Assembly: GCF_041296385.1 (NCBI RefSeq)
Contig: NC_091019.1
Coordinates: forward strand, 8,889,264-8,953,263
Reading direction: 5' to 3'
Source: Aphelocoma coerulescens
Taxonomy: Eukaryota; Chordata; Aves; Passeriformes; Corvidae
DNA: 64,000 nt
The notes under the pieces were generated by a model. That model saw nothing but the letters and a program-made list of their open reading frames with translations. It had not been told where the DNA came from and made no database searches. Position 1 is the first letter of the stretch, and each line of letters starts with the position of its first letter. This document shows positions 14,201 through 29,200 of this stretch, in pieces. Made by a program: the position numbers and the translations under genes.

Positions 14201-17200
14201 AAGTGCAGGGGTGTTTTCTGTTTTGCATTTTCTATGCAGACTGTCACCGAGTAGAAGTATTTCCAGAAACTAATGATGTGATTGATATTTTTAAGATATT
14301 TTTACTTCTCACAGCAATCCTTTCCATCTTATGGTCCACAGAATGTGACAACATTTTTGTATTCACAGATAAGGGTTCTACTTCACAGCGGTTTGCTAAC
14401 ATCTTAGCTAGCATATTCTAGCATCATTTAATGCTGACTGATGGCAAAATATAGGAAAAGCCCACATTGCCAACATCAGAACACACATCCAAATTTACTC
14501 GTTTATCCTCATAAAAATCCTGAACATCAAACACTTTTAGCAGTCTTGGAAATCTGGGTCATTCAGACAATTGTAATTATCTTTTCAATTTTGCCCTATA
14601 ACCCAAATCAGTGACCAAGCCTAGGCCACAGGAGTACTTCTTTAATCTCTCTAGAATTTCCATGTGAAAACAAGAGGCTAGAAAGGAGGTCAACAGAGGT
14701 CTGAGCAGCAGATGTCTCCTGACAGGCAAGTTTATATCAATTTACTGCTGAAGTTCACACAAAGTCAGTGCAGACCCCACTGCAGTCTGGGAACTGGAGA
14801 ATTACTGGATCTTTCTCCCAAACTGTGTTCATTTCATACAGGGACTCAATGTATGTGACAAACATAAAGTTTTAGTGTACTTGGTCCCTGGAACACTATT
14901 GGGATTTTCAGAAGAATGTGGACTCCACGAATGCTGCTGAAATACATGAACACTCATATTCACCTGTCACCCTGAATTCCTCTTCCAAAACTCTGTCTAA
15001 AACTTATTCTAACACTCACTATGAAAAAATAGTTCATTCTACTTACAGAAATCAAAAGGTAATTAAGATTCAGGTACAACCTAAAATTATAACCATGGCA
15101 TTGATCATGCATGACATCACAGAAAAAAATTGTGTAAAGACTTTCCAGGTTCAGAGAGTAAAAGACCCATAATATGAAAAAAAAAATCCATCAGAAATTA
15201 AGCCCAGACCCACAAAAACAATTTAGATATGTAAAGACAGACTTAGGTATGTAAACAGAAAATTTTCATTCTTAAATGCAGTTGGTTCTCATGATTGGAA
15301 ATCATGTCTACTAGAAGCTTCCCTCACAAACACATTTCTTGAAAGGGTTCAGTCTTGAAAAAAGTAGACATCTTAGCATCTCTTTCAAGTCTAAACTGTC
15401 AGCAAACACCATAGTACACCAGGCTCTACATTAGCAACTCAACAACAGTTCAGCTGCAAGAACATTAACCTAGGACAGGGTAGATCTGGATTTCATTATA
15501 TTTCTGCCTGAGGAGATTCCAACTAACATGTCCCCAGGCTGCAGGCTGGGATGACAGGATTCTCCACCCCTTCTGTGGAAGTGGTACCACTCCTCACAAA
15601 ATAACTCATTGGATGAAAGAAAGACAGTATGAGCAAGCATAGCTTTTGAACTTGAAAGTCATGCTTGAGCTGTCGAACAATCTGTGCTCTGTATTAACCA
15701 TGTTGAGATAAAGTACACATTAAACAAAAAGCCTTTGGCGTAAGAGTTGGCATCTAGGTGTCTCTACTGGGAGGAATTACACAGCACACCAAAAAGGGAA
15801 GTGTCATAGGTTAGCAAGCATAGTCCCGGAAGGGATGTCCTTGCTAAGGGGTGCTTACAGCTTCCTCTGGGACCTGATAGAACCTATCAGCTGGCCAGTT
15901 TGAATATGGACAATTCTTTAAGCCACTTAAAATTGTGACCGCCTCTGTGATACACACTTAAGAATAGACAAACTGCCCCCCCAAGCTCTCTCTCGTTTCC
16001 GGCGCTGGGACAGGGGGCTGTGGGCCCGTGCAGTGGCCATCCTGGAGCCGATGGGCCCTGTTCCATCCGTGGAATCCCCCCACCTTTGTGTGGGCAGCTG
16101 GAGCAGCTCGGCTCTCCCCCTTCTCCACTGCGATAAGCAAAATTCCAGCTGCAAGGCCCAGGTGAGATTAACCCTTTCATTGCTGTGAAGACCTGAAAAC
16201 CTGAGGGAAGGGAAAGAGGAGATGCTTAAAGCTGAAATTCTGTTGTGAAGCTATGATGTATCAGAGTATCCCGTTGTAATTTCATGAAGATACGGGGGGT
16301 GGAGTGTTCAACTTGTGAGCAAAAGCACCTGCGCTGAGATAGGCAGATGCTGACGCAGCTGTAATTTCATGAGAGGTTTGGACAGGGAGAGATGGAAGTG
16401 ATGAGGACTTTTGCTCCAAATGGGAAAGGAGAAAACCTCAGTTCCTAGAGATGCTCCCAGAGACAGTCCTAATGATGAAGATGAGGAAGACCCTTTACTC
16501 CAAGGGAAGGAGAAGGGCTTCTGTTCTTGTTTCTGAACGGCTCAACCTTAAAATTGTACCCCAAAAAACTTCAAGAGTGGACCCTCGAAAGCAGTTGCGG
16601 GAAAAGCTGCAAGTCAGGGGAAGGGACTCACATCGCAAGCAGAGAGACTCCTCTTCCTAAATGGGCTGAACAATATTTGGAAGTGGGTGGCTGTCTCCTT
16701 GTGATAATGTTTTCATAGCATGAGCAAGAAGAGACTTCTCTTTTAAATGGACTGAACAAGGTTATTATGGAAGTGGTAAACAGACTGAACATCTTAAGGG
16801 TTGTCTTTTTACATTGTCAGCGGGAGAAGGGAGGAAGGTGGGGGGGAGGAGGAGAGTTCTGAAGGTGTGGTATAATTTTTTTTCCCCCTCTTTTAGGTCT
16901 GTTAATAAACTTCTTTATATTCTTTCAAGTTTGGTGCCTGCTTTGCGTTTGTCCTAATTCTTATCTCACAGAAAATAAACAGTAATGAGTATTTTGGACT
17001 AAACCACTACAGGAAGTCTGCTCCAAGAACAGTCACTCATTACTATACAGTGTGCTGGTTCTAGGCTTTCATATACTTCTTACTGCTTTTTGCTTCTCAT
17101 AAAGACTATCAGCCAACAGCACAGTAAATTGTAAGAACAAAATTTTCAGTGAAAAAGCATTCAAACAGAACTTTTCCATCCTGAACCTAGTTTCCATTAA

Positions 17201-20200
17201 AATTATATTTTTCAGTAAGTAAAGGGGTCTTATTGAAAAGAAAAGAACAATAAAAATGTTGAAAATCCAAATTCTATTCTTAATGCCTGCTTGGTCATAT
17301 TTACTTTTAAGAAAAAGAAGTGTTGCCTTATTCTCTATTCAACAATGCAGAAAGTATTAGAAATGCTACAGTCGAATGTAGATGGGTATTAGAATAATTG
17401 TTTTTTTCAATGGAAAATTGTAACTTCACTACTTGTGCTTTTACAACTTTGCTAGGTATCACATTATTACAGCATAAAGAATTACATGCAAAGACTAAAT
17501 ACAAGGATGTTAATAAAATGAGTTTCAGAATTAGTTATTTTGGGATGCAAGCATTCCTCTTTGGGGATTTCTCTTACTGTTGCAAAGATACACATAACAC
17601 ATGTAGTGGGTTTTGTTTTGGATGGACTTAATTTTCTTCATAGCAGCTCCTGTTGTGCTTTGTTTGGATTTGTGAACAAAACAGTGTTTGTTGATAACAT
17701 AAGTTATCACTTATCAATGCTTACAAAGCTTCAAGGTCTTTTCTGCTTCTCATCCCATCCCACCAGTGCATAGTCAGGGGATGCACAGGGAGGTGGGAGG
17801 GGGCACAGCAAGAACAGCTGACACCAACCAACCTAAGGGATAGCCCAGACCATACTGCTCAGCAATAAAAGCTGGTGGGAGCAAATGAGGGGCTATGTGG
17901 GGTCTCAACTGCCTATTGGGGCTAACCCACAACAACATATAATGTAAATATTTATATATATACACATGTATATATATGAATTGAATACTCTAGATATTTC
18001 TAAGTTCATATTCTATTGGCATTGTAAAAATGAAGCAGCTTTGCAGAGTCAGTAAAGGTGGATTAAATATGAAGATACCATATTAGATTGTAGAAGGTAG
18101 AGTTGATTTTTTAATATGTAATCAAAAAGCTGTTGTCATCAAGCCTGACCTTTAATCCTAATATTTTATTCAGCAATAATTCATAAGAGGTTCTGACTGT
18201 TATGACAATGTTAAAGAATTAAACAGTCATGGCAGTTTACAGGCTCTTCACAGTTTATGCATTCACAATGCATTTCTCAAAAGCTTTTCATCCTTTGATT
18301 TGAAACCAGTACTTTGATTTAATCAGTAATTCCACAATTACAAGTACCTTACCAAAGTGTCCACAGCTGATGATAGGAATGAAAGAGACTTCACATTATA
18401 GGATCAGAAGTTCACATAAAACAGGAAAAGAAAAAACCTTGGCTACTGCCAAAAGCGAGATTCCTATGCTATGGCAAAATATTAGGAGGTAAGTCTTATA
18501 TACCTCAGGTTCTGCAGATAAGGTCTTGTAAACACTGCATTCTCTACTACTACTCTAATAGATAGGCAAGTCTTAAACCCAAATTATGCCTACAACTGTA
18601 AAGGCAGGGCTGGGCTCCTGTTTACATGAACATAAGAACACTTCATGTGAGACTACATAAAGAGCAATAGTCAAAACCATCCTCAGTTCTTTAAATAATT
18701 AACAGTAAAAGAACACTACCAAAGAGTTCTCCATACTGCACCTCATTTTTGGGAGATGAGGTTGTAAGGGTAGGGTTTTCTTCCTGGAAGAAGGCTACAT
18801 GTATCTTGAATCAATTAGTTCAAGGGAAAATAAGGGAAAAAATAAATCCAACTGGCTTCAGAGAGCAGCTTACATATTTTCCAAATCAGAAGAGAAGCTC
18901 CAGGAACTTCCACTGATTAGAACACAGGAAGTTATCACTCAGTAGGACCAGTGCCTGGTCACACTGTGAAGGAACTTGGAATTGAACCATACTGAACAAG
19001 TTCTCAAGAGTTGTGGTCTTCAAAGGAAACACTACAAAAGAAAGTATGAATGAGTGATCAACTCTGAACATCTATGACCTTAACTATCATATTATTTTAC
19101 TGCATGTTTTTTATCCAGCCAGAGTTTTGTCATCACATATTAATTGAACAGAATTTAGATGAGAGAGAAAAATCTTTGGAAGGAACCAGAAATGTGATTC
19201 CCAAATATTTTGAAGATAAATAGCAGTAATTTTTATCTTCCTCCTTAAACTGTAATTTACCCAAGTCTGTAAACAGTCTACTTATCATCTACAACCAGCT
19301 AAGCCAAAGAGTAACAAAACTTCTATTTGTTAAACAAGACCATATTTGACAAGCCACAAGTCATACAGATGCCGCTACGGAGAGAAGCTTTTCAAAATGT
19401 ATCCCACAAGTAGGTACCCCGATTCAAATAATTCCAAGACACAGTTTAGAGGACTGTATTGAAGGTGTTGGTTGCTTATTTTGTGTTAAACTTACTCGGT
19501 GGTGGAGAACAATGACTGAAGTTAACTCATTTGTTCAGAATCTACATGGAGTCACAGGAGATTACAGGCTTCAAAGGCTTCTTCTTTTTAATGATAAAAT
19601 TCTAGCCATTCTTTACTTCTTGGTTTTATTTTCAATAAAAAACTTCATTCTAAGAATGGCTCCTTTCTTGGCTGCTCCCCCTCCAAAAAAGAAAAGAACC
19701 CACAGTGCAATAATGAACAGACAGAGAGAAAATAGGATTTCACAAGCATTAATTCTAATCTGAAGAAATGAAATACAAATTAGTTTTCAATCTTGAATAC
19801 CTATTCAAGATGTAGTTCAATGATAATATGGCAATCAAGGATGTCAATTCCTTTTGTTTCAAACTCTGCAGTTCATCTGTAAGCGCCTTACCAACCTGGA
19901 GCCTAAAACCAGCAATAAGTAATCAAGCAAATACCAGAGAGTGAAGACAGATTCTAATGACTTTGCTGATCTATCTTCAGTTCTGCATAACACTTAAACC
20001 AAGGCTACTTTAATAATGAAAACAGGACACTGAACACCAAATTTACTTGCTCAGCATTTATAACCATAACAACCTCATTTTTATCAATAACTCTAACAGT
20101 AACTCAGAAATAGCAGTTCTAGTTACATAAAAAATCATGTTATGTTCATTTTTCTTCTGGAATCAAAAGCATGCTTAGAGTTATTTTAGAGTTAAAATAT

Positions 20201-23200
20201 TTCAATTGATACTCCTATGACTTGCTAAAAAGTCAACAGACTGTTGCCCACTGTTTGCCCACAAATTACTCAACTTTAAGAGGGAGAGAAAGTAAGACTA
20301 TTTTTGTCCAGGAGAGATCCAGTACCTTACTGAAAATTGTACAGGCATTGTCAGGTCCAGGAAAGTGCCTAACAATTGATTTTATTAAGCTTTTAATTCC
20401 TAGTGAGCTGCAAAATTTTGCCATAAACGAATATTTGTATAAACATTATTTCATGGCTTAGAATCTTCTTTGATGGCTCATTATTTCAAAATACTACTTC
20501 TAGTTCACTTACAACCTTTAAGAACCACAAAAGCTATTTACATAAAGAATACTAAATAGCTAGGATTCCTTTATTTTTAAAAATAGTTTATGTAAAATGA
20601 AAGAAAACTGTAACAACATATAATTTTTAATCTATATTAAATAATAAAAAAACCAATAGTGAACACACAAACAGTGTTCAAGCTTTGCTTCCTAACCCCA
20701 CCCTAAAGGACCCTATTTAACAGTTAGAGCATCACAACTAAAATTGCTATACAAGAGCACTGGCTTGCCATACGGAAAACCAGAATGCTTTTATGCAAAC
20801 ACAAACAATTTTACTTCTGACATAAATGTCTCTCACATTCACAGTATAAAGACTCTTCCAGCAGTGTCTCCTGCCGGATGCTCAAGATGAAGGAAAAAGT
20901 TTCATGTATGCTCAAGTGTGCCTTACTTTTTCATCACTACAGTACTGAGCAATGGAAAAGGATACAGACTTTTGGAGATTACAGAGATAAGATCCCTGAA
21001 AGTACTGCCTCTTGGTAAATAAAGCATTTTCTGCACTCTACACACAGGGCTCAGAATCAATAACTGAACTTGAAAAAGGTGAGTGCTTAATGGAAATTTG
21101 AGTAAAGTATACAGCAAGTTTTGCCTCAAGAAGCACCTTTTGATATTTCTATGAGGAAATGTTTTCTAAATAGGAGATATATACACAATCCCCTAGAAAA
21201 TTATATCAACTGTCAGTGCTCATGACTCTAACCTTAACTACAGCTGAAATCTTGATGCAATTTTAAACATCTTAGTCACTGAATCAACATATTTATTCTT
21301 CAGTCTGTATCCAGTTCCACAAATAATCTTGTGGAAACTTGAAATGGTACAGTCTATGCAGCACAAATATCCTCTGGACAGATAAGCTTTTAAATTCAGT
21401 TTGTCCTTGATTTGAGTGTGGTTTATAGGAAAGACTAGCCAATGAATCATCTGATTTCAATTAAAATCAGCTTACTTTTCTAAACACTTGGGACATGTTC
21501 TAAGGATGACATTATGCTTCCAAAACATAATATGATAAAGTCCAGACACAAGTATGTTTTTTTGCCTGTCCTCTGGGCTGGTGTGATTACCATAAAAAAA
21601 GACCTCCTATTCCCACTGAAAACAGAATAGAAGCTGTTAACCAGTAAATCCACAAAGTTCCAAGGAAAATCTGAATAAGTAGAAATTTACAGAAGTTGAA
21701 GGAGGGGGTAGGGGTAGCGAGGAGGACACAGAAGGAAAACTTCTGGTTTTGAACTGGAAGTATTTTAAGAGGCAGATCAACTCTTTCAAGCCAATGAATA
21801 GTTACAGACACCTAGAATTTAATTTTCATTTAAATTTCATTTTGGAAGAGGAAAATGGCATTGTATATGCTGAATAATAAATCTACTTTTTGCTATGTAA
21901 TTTAATTAGTAATATAAATCATAATAAATTAACCGAGGAGGATAGGTTCTGCTGTTTATACCAATTATCCAACCAGCATTAAGACTAAGATTAATTAGGT
22001 TAGATCCAAACATATGTTATTCTAGTGGTTCTAGGCTGAATCTGAAGGAGTTCTGAAATAATGAAAACAAATGTATTAGGTCTGCCCATCCAACACAGCT
22101 AGTGCTATTGGGATATTTTTAGTGAATTTTCATCTGATTTTATTCAGAAACAGAAGCATAGAACAGTAAACAACTGGTATTGCTACAGACGATAAGACAA
22201 TGAACACATACACCCATGCACTACCAGAGGCTCAACATGCCCTGGTCTCCCAAGCATTCCCAAATCTGCCATCAAGTGCATATGCTCACTTGGTGTGACA
22301 CAGCTGTACAGAGATCCATTGAGATCAGGATTCTGTCTGTTTCTGACCTTGGACTCAGGCATCCCCCTCAAGAGAACTTAAAAATCTTTTGATCCCACCC
22401 AGAAATTAATTATTGAGTGAAGGAATTCCCAATTACTAATTGTGGTCTACTGGGAATTTCTTCAATCTGGCCCCATACCTCAATTATCTCTAAACCTTAC
22501 CATACTCTTTGCCTGTTCATGGTGATATTTAACTAAATCCTTCTTCTGGCTCTACTTAGTGTACAAGACATTGCACACAGACAGGATGTACACTTAACCC
22601 AAAATGTTTGGGCACTGAACCTGGGAAGTCTGGGTACATTAAAGACCAAAACCCCAGCTATAATCAGCAGAAAGCTACTGCACAAGATGTACACCAATTG
22701 TCAGTTATCTGACTACTAAGAAAACAAATCCCTTTGTATCTCACAGAAAAAAAAATCAGTCTTAAAAAAATGTTTAGCTGTTTTGGCATGTTTTTATAAT
22801 TTTCAATTAAAGCAGCCATTTACTCAGCAAACTAAAACCATGGAAGTCCAAACAGACTGAGTAAATTTTACATAGGCCTACTCAAGCATGGCATGAATAT
22901 TTCCAGCCAAAGCAGTATTTACCTCTTCTCTTTTTTTCTGAACCCATTCCTTGTGTTTCTCTTCAGCTATCCTTTTTCTTCTTTCACATTCTTGATATTG
23001 CTTCATTTTCTCAAGCTGTATATTCATTTCCTAATTAAAGAAAAAGTATACATCTCAAATCCGTGGTGACCATTTACAGGCAGTACTGTAAAAGTAGTAT
23101 TATGGCAATAGTGCTGCAGTTAAAACAATGTAAGCATTAGATTTTGGTATTTTTCCTTCACTAAGATTTTGGAGAAGATTAACGACAGTCAACAGAGAAA

Positions 23201-26200
23201 TACTATGAAATACAACCAATGAAAATTTATAATTTTTAGGATATTAACAGGAAATACATATTTTAATTAGATTTTGGAAACAACTAAATGTACCAAATCA
23301 CTCCTCAGTTTATTGAAATGCCTTTTTAGTCAGCAGAACCTTAATTTGCAGCAGTACTTTCCTACAATATTTAAAATTTACATTGTGTACTTCTCTGCAC
23401 TGTGGAAGGTATCAAAAGCTAAGTGAAGTATTATTAACCTGTGATTTTTAGAACCAGAACTACTAGAACTTTAGGGCTTAACCCAAAACTTACTAAAGCC
23501 AAAATTATTGTAGATTCTAGCAAACTTTGAAACAGAAGTTTTATTTTGAAGATGAGAGAAGAAATTCCAAAGTATCTTTATATGATATACAGTATATATG
23601 CAATCACTTGTATCTCTCCAGTAAAGTTAATAAAGAAAAAACATAACGAAGGAGACAATTTGAGATGTCTAGCTTCTCCGACTGTAACATTAACAAAAAG
23701 TCCTAATTTTTAATGAAAATTCATACCTTCAAACACAGGACAGATGGAATTATTTCCATGAAACTGATTTTATGGTCCCTGAACTGCAGTCAGTTTCAGA
23801 GAGAACACCCTTTTCTTATGACATGGAATTTCAGTTTAGAAGGACATCAAGAGAAGCTTACAGAGAGCTCAAACACCCACAATACAGACATAGTTTGAAA
23901 GTACAGTTGTTGCTGTATTGAGGCAAAGTTACAGCAAATAATGTCTCCTTTGAGTTCCAAGACACCTGTACTGCAGGTATCCTGGTTTCTGTAAAAGCGG
24001 ATGGCACTGTAAGTACCTTAGAAGACCCAACCTAATTCCACTCCAAATGTTTATCCACATTTTTGACATTCAGGGCCGACTTGGTGCTAATGTCACCAAA
24101 AGATCTATCTGGGACTTCCCAGGTGTTTCTCAGGATATCAGTTTAGAATACTTTTAATATGCAAACATAGCAATAATTTTTTATATAAATATCACATATT
24201 TCATTATTTTCTGGCATCTTACAGAAGTGTTGATTATATTTTTCCCCCAAATATAAGCTTTTCACTTTGCCTTGCTGCAGTTTGACGTCTAATGTTTTCA
24301 AAATCTTACAAACTAGAAATATTTACCTATATGACTATTTTCTACTGGCATTAAGTAATGCTTGTCCTATGACTGTTCTTAATACTTAGTTGAGAGACAT
24401 CTGCTAGCTTACATTTACATTACCAATCCAGAATATAAATGGGAAGTCATGAAACGTTTGGTTGATATTAATGGATCAAAGTATATTCCTTAAGTTTAAC
24501 AAACTACTTTAGTATACTGCTGACCTTTAAAATACTGTTCCTGAACCTTCCAGTGGTACATGTTTTATAAACAACATGAGGTAGCCCACATAAAACAGCT
24601 GTATGCTATATTCACTGTACAGATAATCACAGAAAGCCTAGGAAAACATTCAAGGTCAAATAGTTAATCAATAACTAAAGTGAGAAATTACCTAATTTTG
24701 ATGTGATTGTTCTAATCACTACCCAATACTTCCCGTTTGATTTTCAACAACAGTATCATTTAATAAACTGCAACTACAAACAGAATAATCAAGAAAAGAT
24801 AGAATGCTCTCACTTAATTGTGTCCCAGCCCTGGTTCTCAAGAACTGTTCATCTGCAAGGGGGCAAAAGACAGACTGAAGGGGAAAAAATGCTGTAACAG
24901 GGATCCCCATCCTGGGAAAGGACACCAAACAGTTGTAAAATTACATGCTAAGTGAGTAACACCACTGTGCCTCAAAACTAACCAAGTAGCTTGGCATACT
25001 TACAATCAGTACACACCCCATTTTCTTCTACATGCAGGCGTACGTACCCATGATGAAAATCAAGGTAATAATTATATAAATGTTTTAATCTTCTAAAATT
25101 GAACCATTACCTGACAGTTGGATAAACAAAATATTATACAGCACCAGTTCAATGAAGCATAACATTTAGCAAAAGAGAATGCACACAGCAGAATCACGCC
25201 AGCAATGACAAACACGAACACTTTGGAGGCCTAAGACACTAAAAAAAAAGGGAAAAAAACTACTTGTGTTTCTACAAACAAAGGAAAAGAAAATGCTGTG
25301 TTTGCTATCTTTTATTAGACTTAGAATCAAGCCAATTGGATGTAATCACCTCTGCAGCTCTAGCTTGTAAGCGGGCACGCAGTTCCTTCTCTTTGCCAAT
25401 GAACCATTCTTCCCATGGCGAAAGGTTATCTTTCAAAGGTGACACTTTTCTCCCACCTGCTATTTCAGAGCGTTCAGCCTTCCTGAATTAAAAACAAGAA
25501 ACAATATTATCTATAATGTATTTGATTGAAAAGTTAAGCAGTGTTACTGTCTTGAGAAAGTACTTTTCTTTTATGGCATAATGTGACAACAATGACATAA
25601 TTTTTCTACTTGCTTAGTAATCTCCCTAATGTATAAATGGCATTTATAATGCACCTCTGACCATCCCCCTTACATTCTACATTTTACTTACTAAATTCTA
25701 GCTTATTAGTGATTCTAAACTGTGGAACAGATCCAAACATTACCTTTTAGGAATTAAACAAAAATAATACCTTTTAGGAACTAAACAAAAAGGTTACCCG
25801 TAACAGCAAAGTGTCACTTTCCTTCTCACATATGGAAGCCAAGGAAAAACAGAGATTTAACATTAACATCCTATCCTTAGTCACAAGAAGCTCCATGAAT
25901 CAAGTGGTCTTTAGCAAAAGCAAAGCAAATGCTAGAATGTATTTTCTTCATTCAAGTCGTATACAAGTGGATTCATGGTATCAAGCAACCTCAGCATTAA
26001 AAATCCATTCATTACTAATGCATCCATTCAATCCAGTAAAGTTTTCCACCTTAAAACGTTTTCACAGGAAATGTGCTTAAGAAATACAGCTAGTATACAA
26101 TACTTATTGGTATTATACAAGGTTGTATTAGACATTTAATAGGATATCTTACATAAGTCACTCATAACTTCTTTACTAATGCAGCAATCCTACCCCCGGT

Positions 26201-29200
26201 CAGAAATATCTTTTATAATTTTCTATACATGTATTATTTCATAAGTAACACAACATATTAGGATCCAAGTCAGCAAAGTTTGAAAACATGCCAAGAGATT
26301 TCTTTAAAAGATTTCTTCTATCTGCCACAGAATTTTTTCTTGATAACAAAGCAGTGAAACTAGACTTCACGTTAGTATTTCATATGGATGTACAGACTCT
26401 GGAAATACCTACCTACATACATACTTCACTACAGCGAGGAATACTGTTTGCTGAATCTAAGCTACAGAAGAAGCATCCAACAAGCATATTATTCTAATGC
26501 TCAAGAAATCAATCTTTTAAATAGAAGATATCTGGGCTTTATCAATATAAAAGTACAACATATTCACAGGACACAGCAATACTCTGATACTCTATTGCAA
26601 AACATTTTTTGTCCCACTCATCTTTAGAATACACGTCTGTGGTAGAAAGCATTTGGGGACAACACCAGTGCTAGGGAGTTTTGTCTTACTTTTCTCTGTT
26701 ATTTTACCCATATATGTTTGTGCTAGCAGGACCAAGACAGGGGAACTCATTTACACTGAAACCTACCTGGAACAGGTCTATTTCCCTGGACAAACCCACT
26801 TCTAAAGTGTGCTGCCACAGAGATGCAGAATAACAGAACTGACAGGGACACCCTGACACACAAGACAATGCAAGGACAGAAGCAGCACAGATCAAACACT
26901 CACAAGCCCAGCATAGTCCAACACATTCTGCTGCACCCTAGGGCTTTTATGCTACAGGATTAATAAAGACCAAAAATTTAACAGAGACAGCTTTTAAACA
27001 CATACATATAATAACAGATGCCACTTAAGAATGCTTAGTAACACATTTTGTAAGGAAATAAGTCTCTGAAAGTTTATTAAAGGATAAAAGTACTATACAT
27101 TCACATTCAGGGAAAAACCCTGTAACTTTGCACAGACTTGACATTTTGGGCAGGGATACTTCCTCAATACATTCCTTTGCTTTGCATGATTTGCATTATG
27201 GCACCTAGTACTGGAACATGGCTGACAAATTAAACCGACCTTAGAAAAAGTACTAGGAGAATGAATAAACCAAGAAAAATAATATTTACTATGTCTTTTC
27301 TGGTATCAGTACTCATGAAATTTAAGCTGTCAACTTCTCAAAAAAGTTATTCACAGTAATAGATTAAAAACTTACTGTAGATGAGTAAGAAATAACAGAA
27401 AATGAAGCTTAAACAGAGGAAAACACAAACTCAGTATTAAGGCCTGTTAGGAGAAATACTTCTCCAATACTGTGTCCAAAGCTCTCCAATTGCACCAGAA
27501 CCCAGCCTTTCTTGGTGTGCATTGCAGCCACCAGTCACACTCTCCCTGGCACACCAACCATGTATTTTGAACCACACAGACCTTGAATTTCACAGGACCG
27601 TTTTCTGAAATTCTAGCTTGTTCACAGTTACGAACTTCTTCAAAATAATTATGGTAAGACTTCTTAAGATACCCCATTCTCAAGTGCATATTTATTTCTA
27701 ACTAAGTATCTTAAATCAAAGTGGACACATCTGGCATTGGACCTGAAGTCTGATTAATAGAAAACAGTGATTATCATTTGCCATATATGCACTGACGTCA
27801 CACCATCAAACATAACACTGATCCACAAAGAAAGTATGAAAATGCCTAACCCCATTTCACAAGGCCTTGTTTTCACCCTTTCTCTTTTGCAAATATTGCA
27901 TTTCCCAATGTATCTGCCTCCAGTTAATTTTTGTGTAGTTTTAAGAGGACAAGAACAACAACAAAAAGATTCAGAGTCTATGCATATGTAGGGATCTATA
28001 TAAGAAGTGGTTTTTATTATTATACTTCTGAGATCTTGGCAGCTATACACAGAAGCTGCTATATGAACACTTGGTAGGCACTTAGTACAACATGGCAGCA
28101 GCATTACTCAGAAGCAGTGTCTTCATTAGCGAAGCATGTATTTTCCCCACAGTTTAATAAGACTCTGCCAACTCAGGCCCTAAAAGAGGTTGTCTTCAGC
28201 TGCATCTTACTGCTGCCAGAGAATACTGCAGCAACAGGCCCAAGAGTTGGGAGCTGTTTCAAATAGCCTCTCAAGCTGCAAAGACAAGTTGTAGCTTGAA
28301 CAAATTGCAACAGAAATTTAAGGTGCATGAACAAAATTGCTTATTGGGAAGAAGTATATGGAGAGGTAACAGAAAAACTGAAAGGGATCACGAACTGGCT
28401 GATCTCTTCACTCTGAAGCTTCTGACTACACTTGAACACTCTTTCCCTGGATTTTTAGCACCTTTTTCAAGAAATGCTTTTAAGTAAAATTCAGTGTGAT
28501 CCGTATTCCTTCACTGCTCTCCATGGAAATTTGAAAACCATGCTGGAAACCTGCACCCCTGTAAAGCTCTGCTGTCCTTTCTTTACCCCACTGTCACTTT
28601 TAGCTCAGTTCAACCTTGCTAGTTACATTCACCACCAGTTAATGCGTAAGTCTGGGAAGTTTCCATCAAAAAGTGGTCTTCCAGAATAGGATAGGCACTC
28701 CCTGCTTTTCCCCCTTCTGTTTTAAAGGGAAGAATAAGAGTTATTTATTCTCCTATCAAGCCAGTGAGATCCCAAGTAAAAAGAAGGCATATTATGTTTG
28801 CATATAATTAAAATGGAACAAGATGTAAGCCACAGGAGCAGGAGCTGTGCAATGCATGCATACAAAGCTGACTCTGGACCCAGCTATATACACTACAAAA
28901 AACAGCCCTTTAGTCTGCAACCACTTTTAAATTAAGGCAGGAATGACTGTAGCTCAGGCCAACTGCCTATAAACAATTCATGAGCCCATAAAAATACTCA
29001 GCTGTTCACTGAGAAGACTTTCCAAGACACACACAAAAAACCCCCAAAAACAAAACAAACAAACAAAAAAAAGGAACAAAGTGCTTAATGCACTTATCTA
29101 TGCAAAGAAGCCTATATTTATTAAAATAATCTTCTGTCCCCAAGGTCTCCAGCGGAGGGAAACGAGTGCAGGGGCCCGGCTGGTCACCAAAGGGCAGCCC

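Larger units (their letters stand above)
10247..22922 (-). other. CCDC34 intron 3 (12.7 kb)
   Basis: The largest CCDC34 intron. It holds two solo LTRs (15802-16970 and 17602-17934) and an 11-bp direct repeat at about 13392-13413. The rest is AT-rich with no gene recognised. A 146-codon plus-strand frame at 11741-12181 starts at GTG and looks like chance. Confidence 0.8.
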
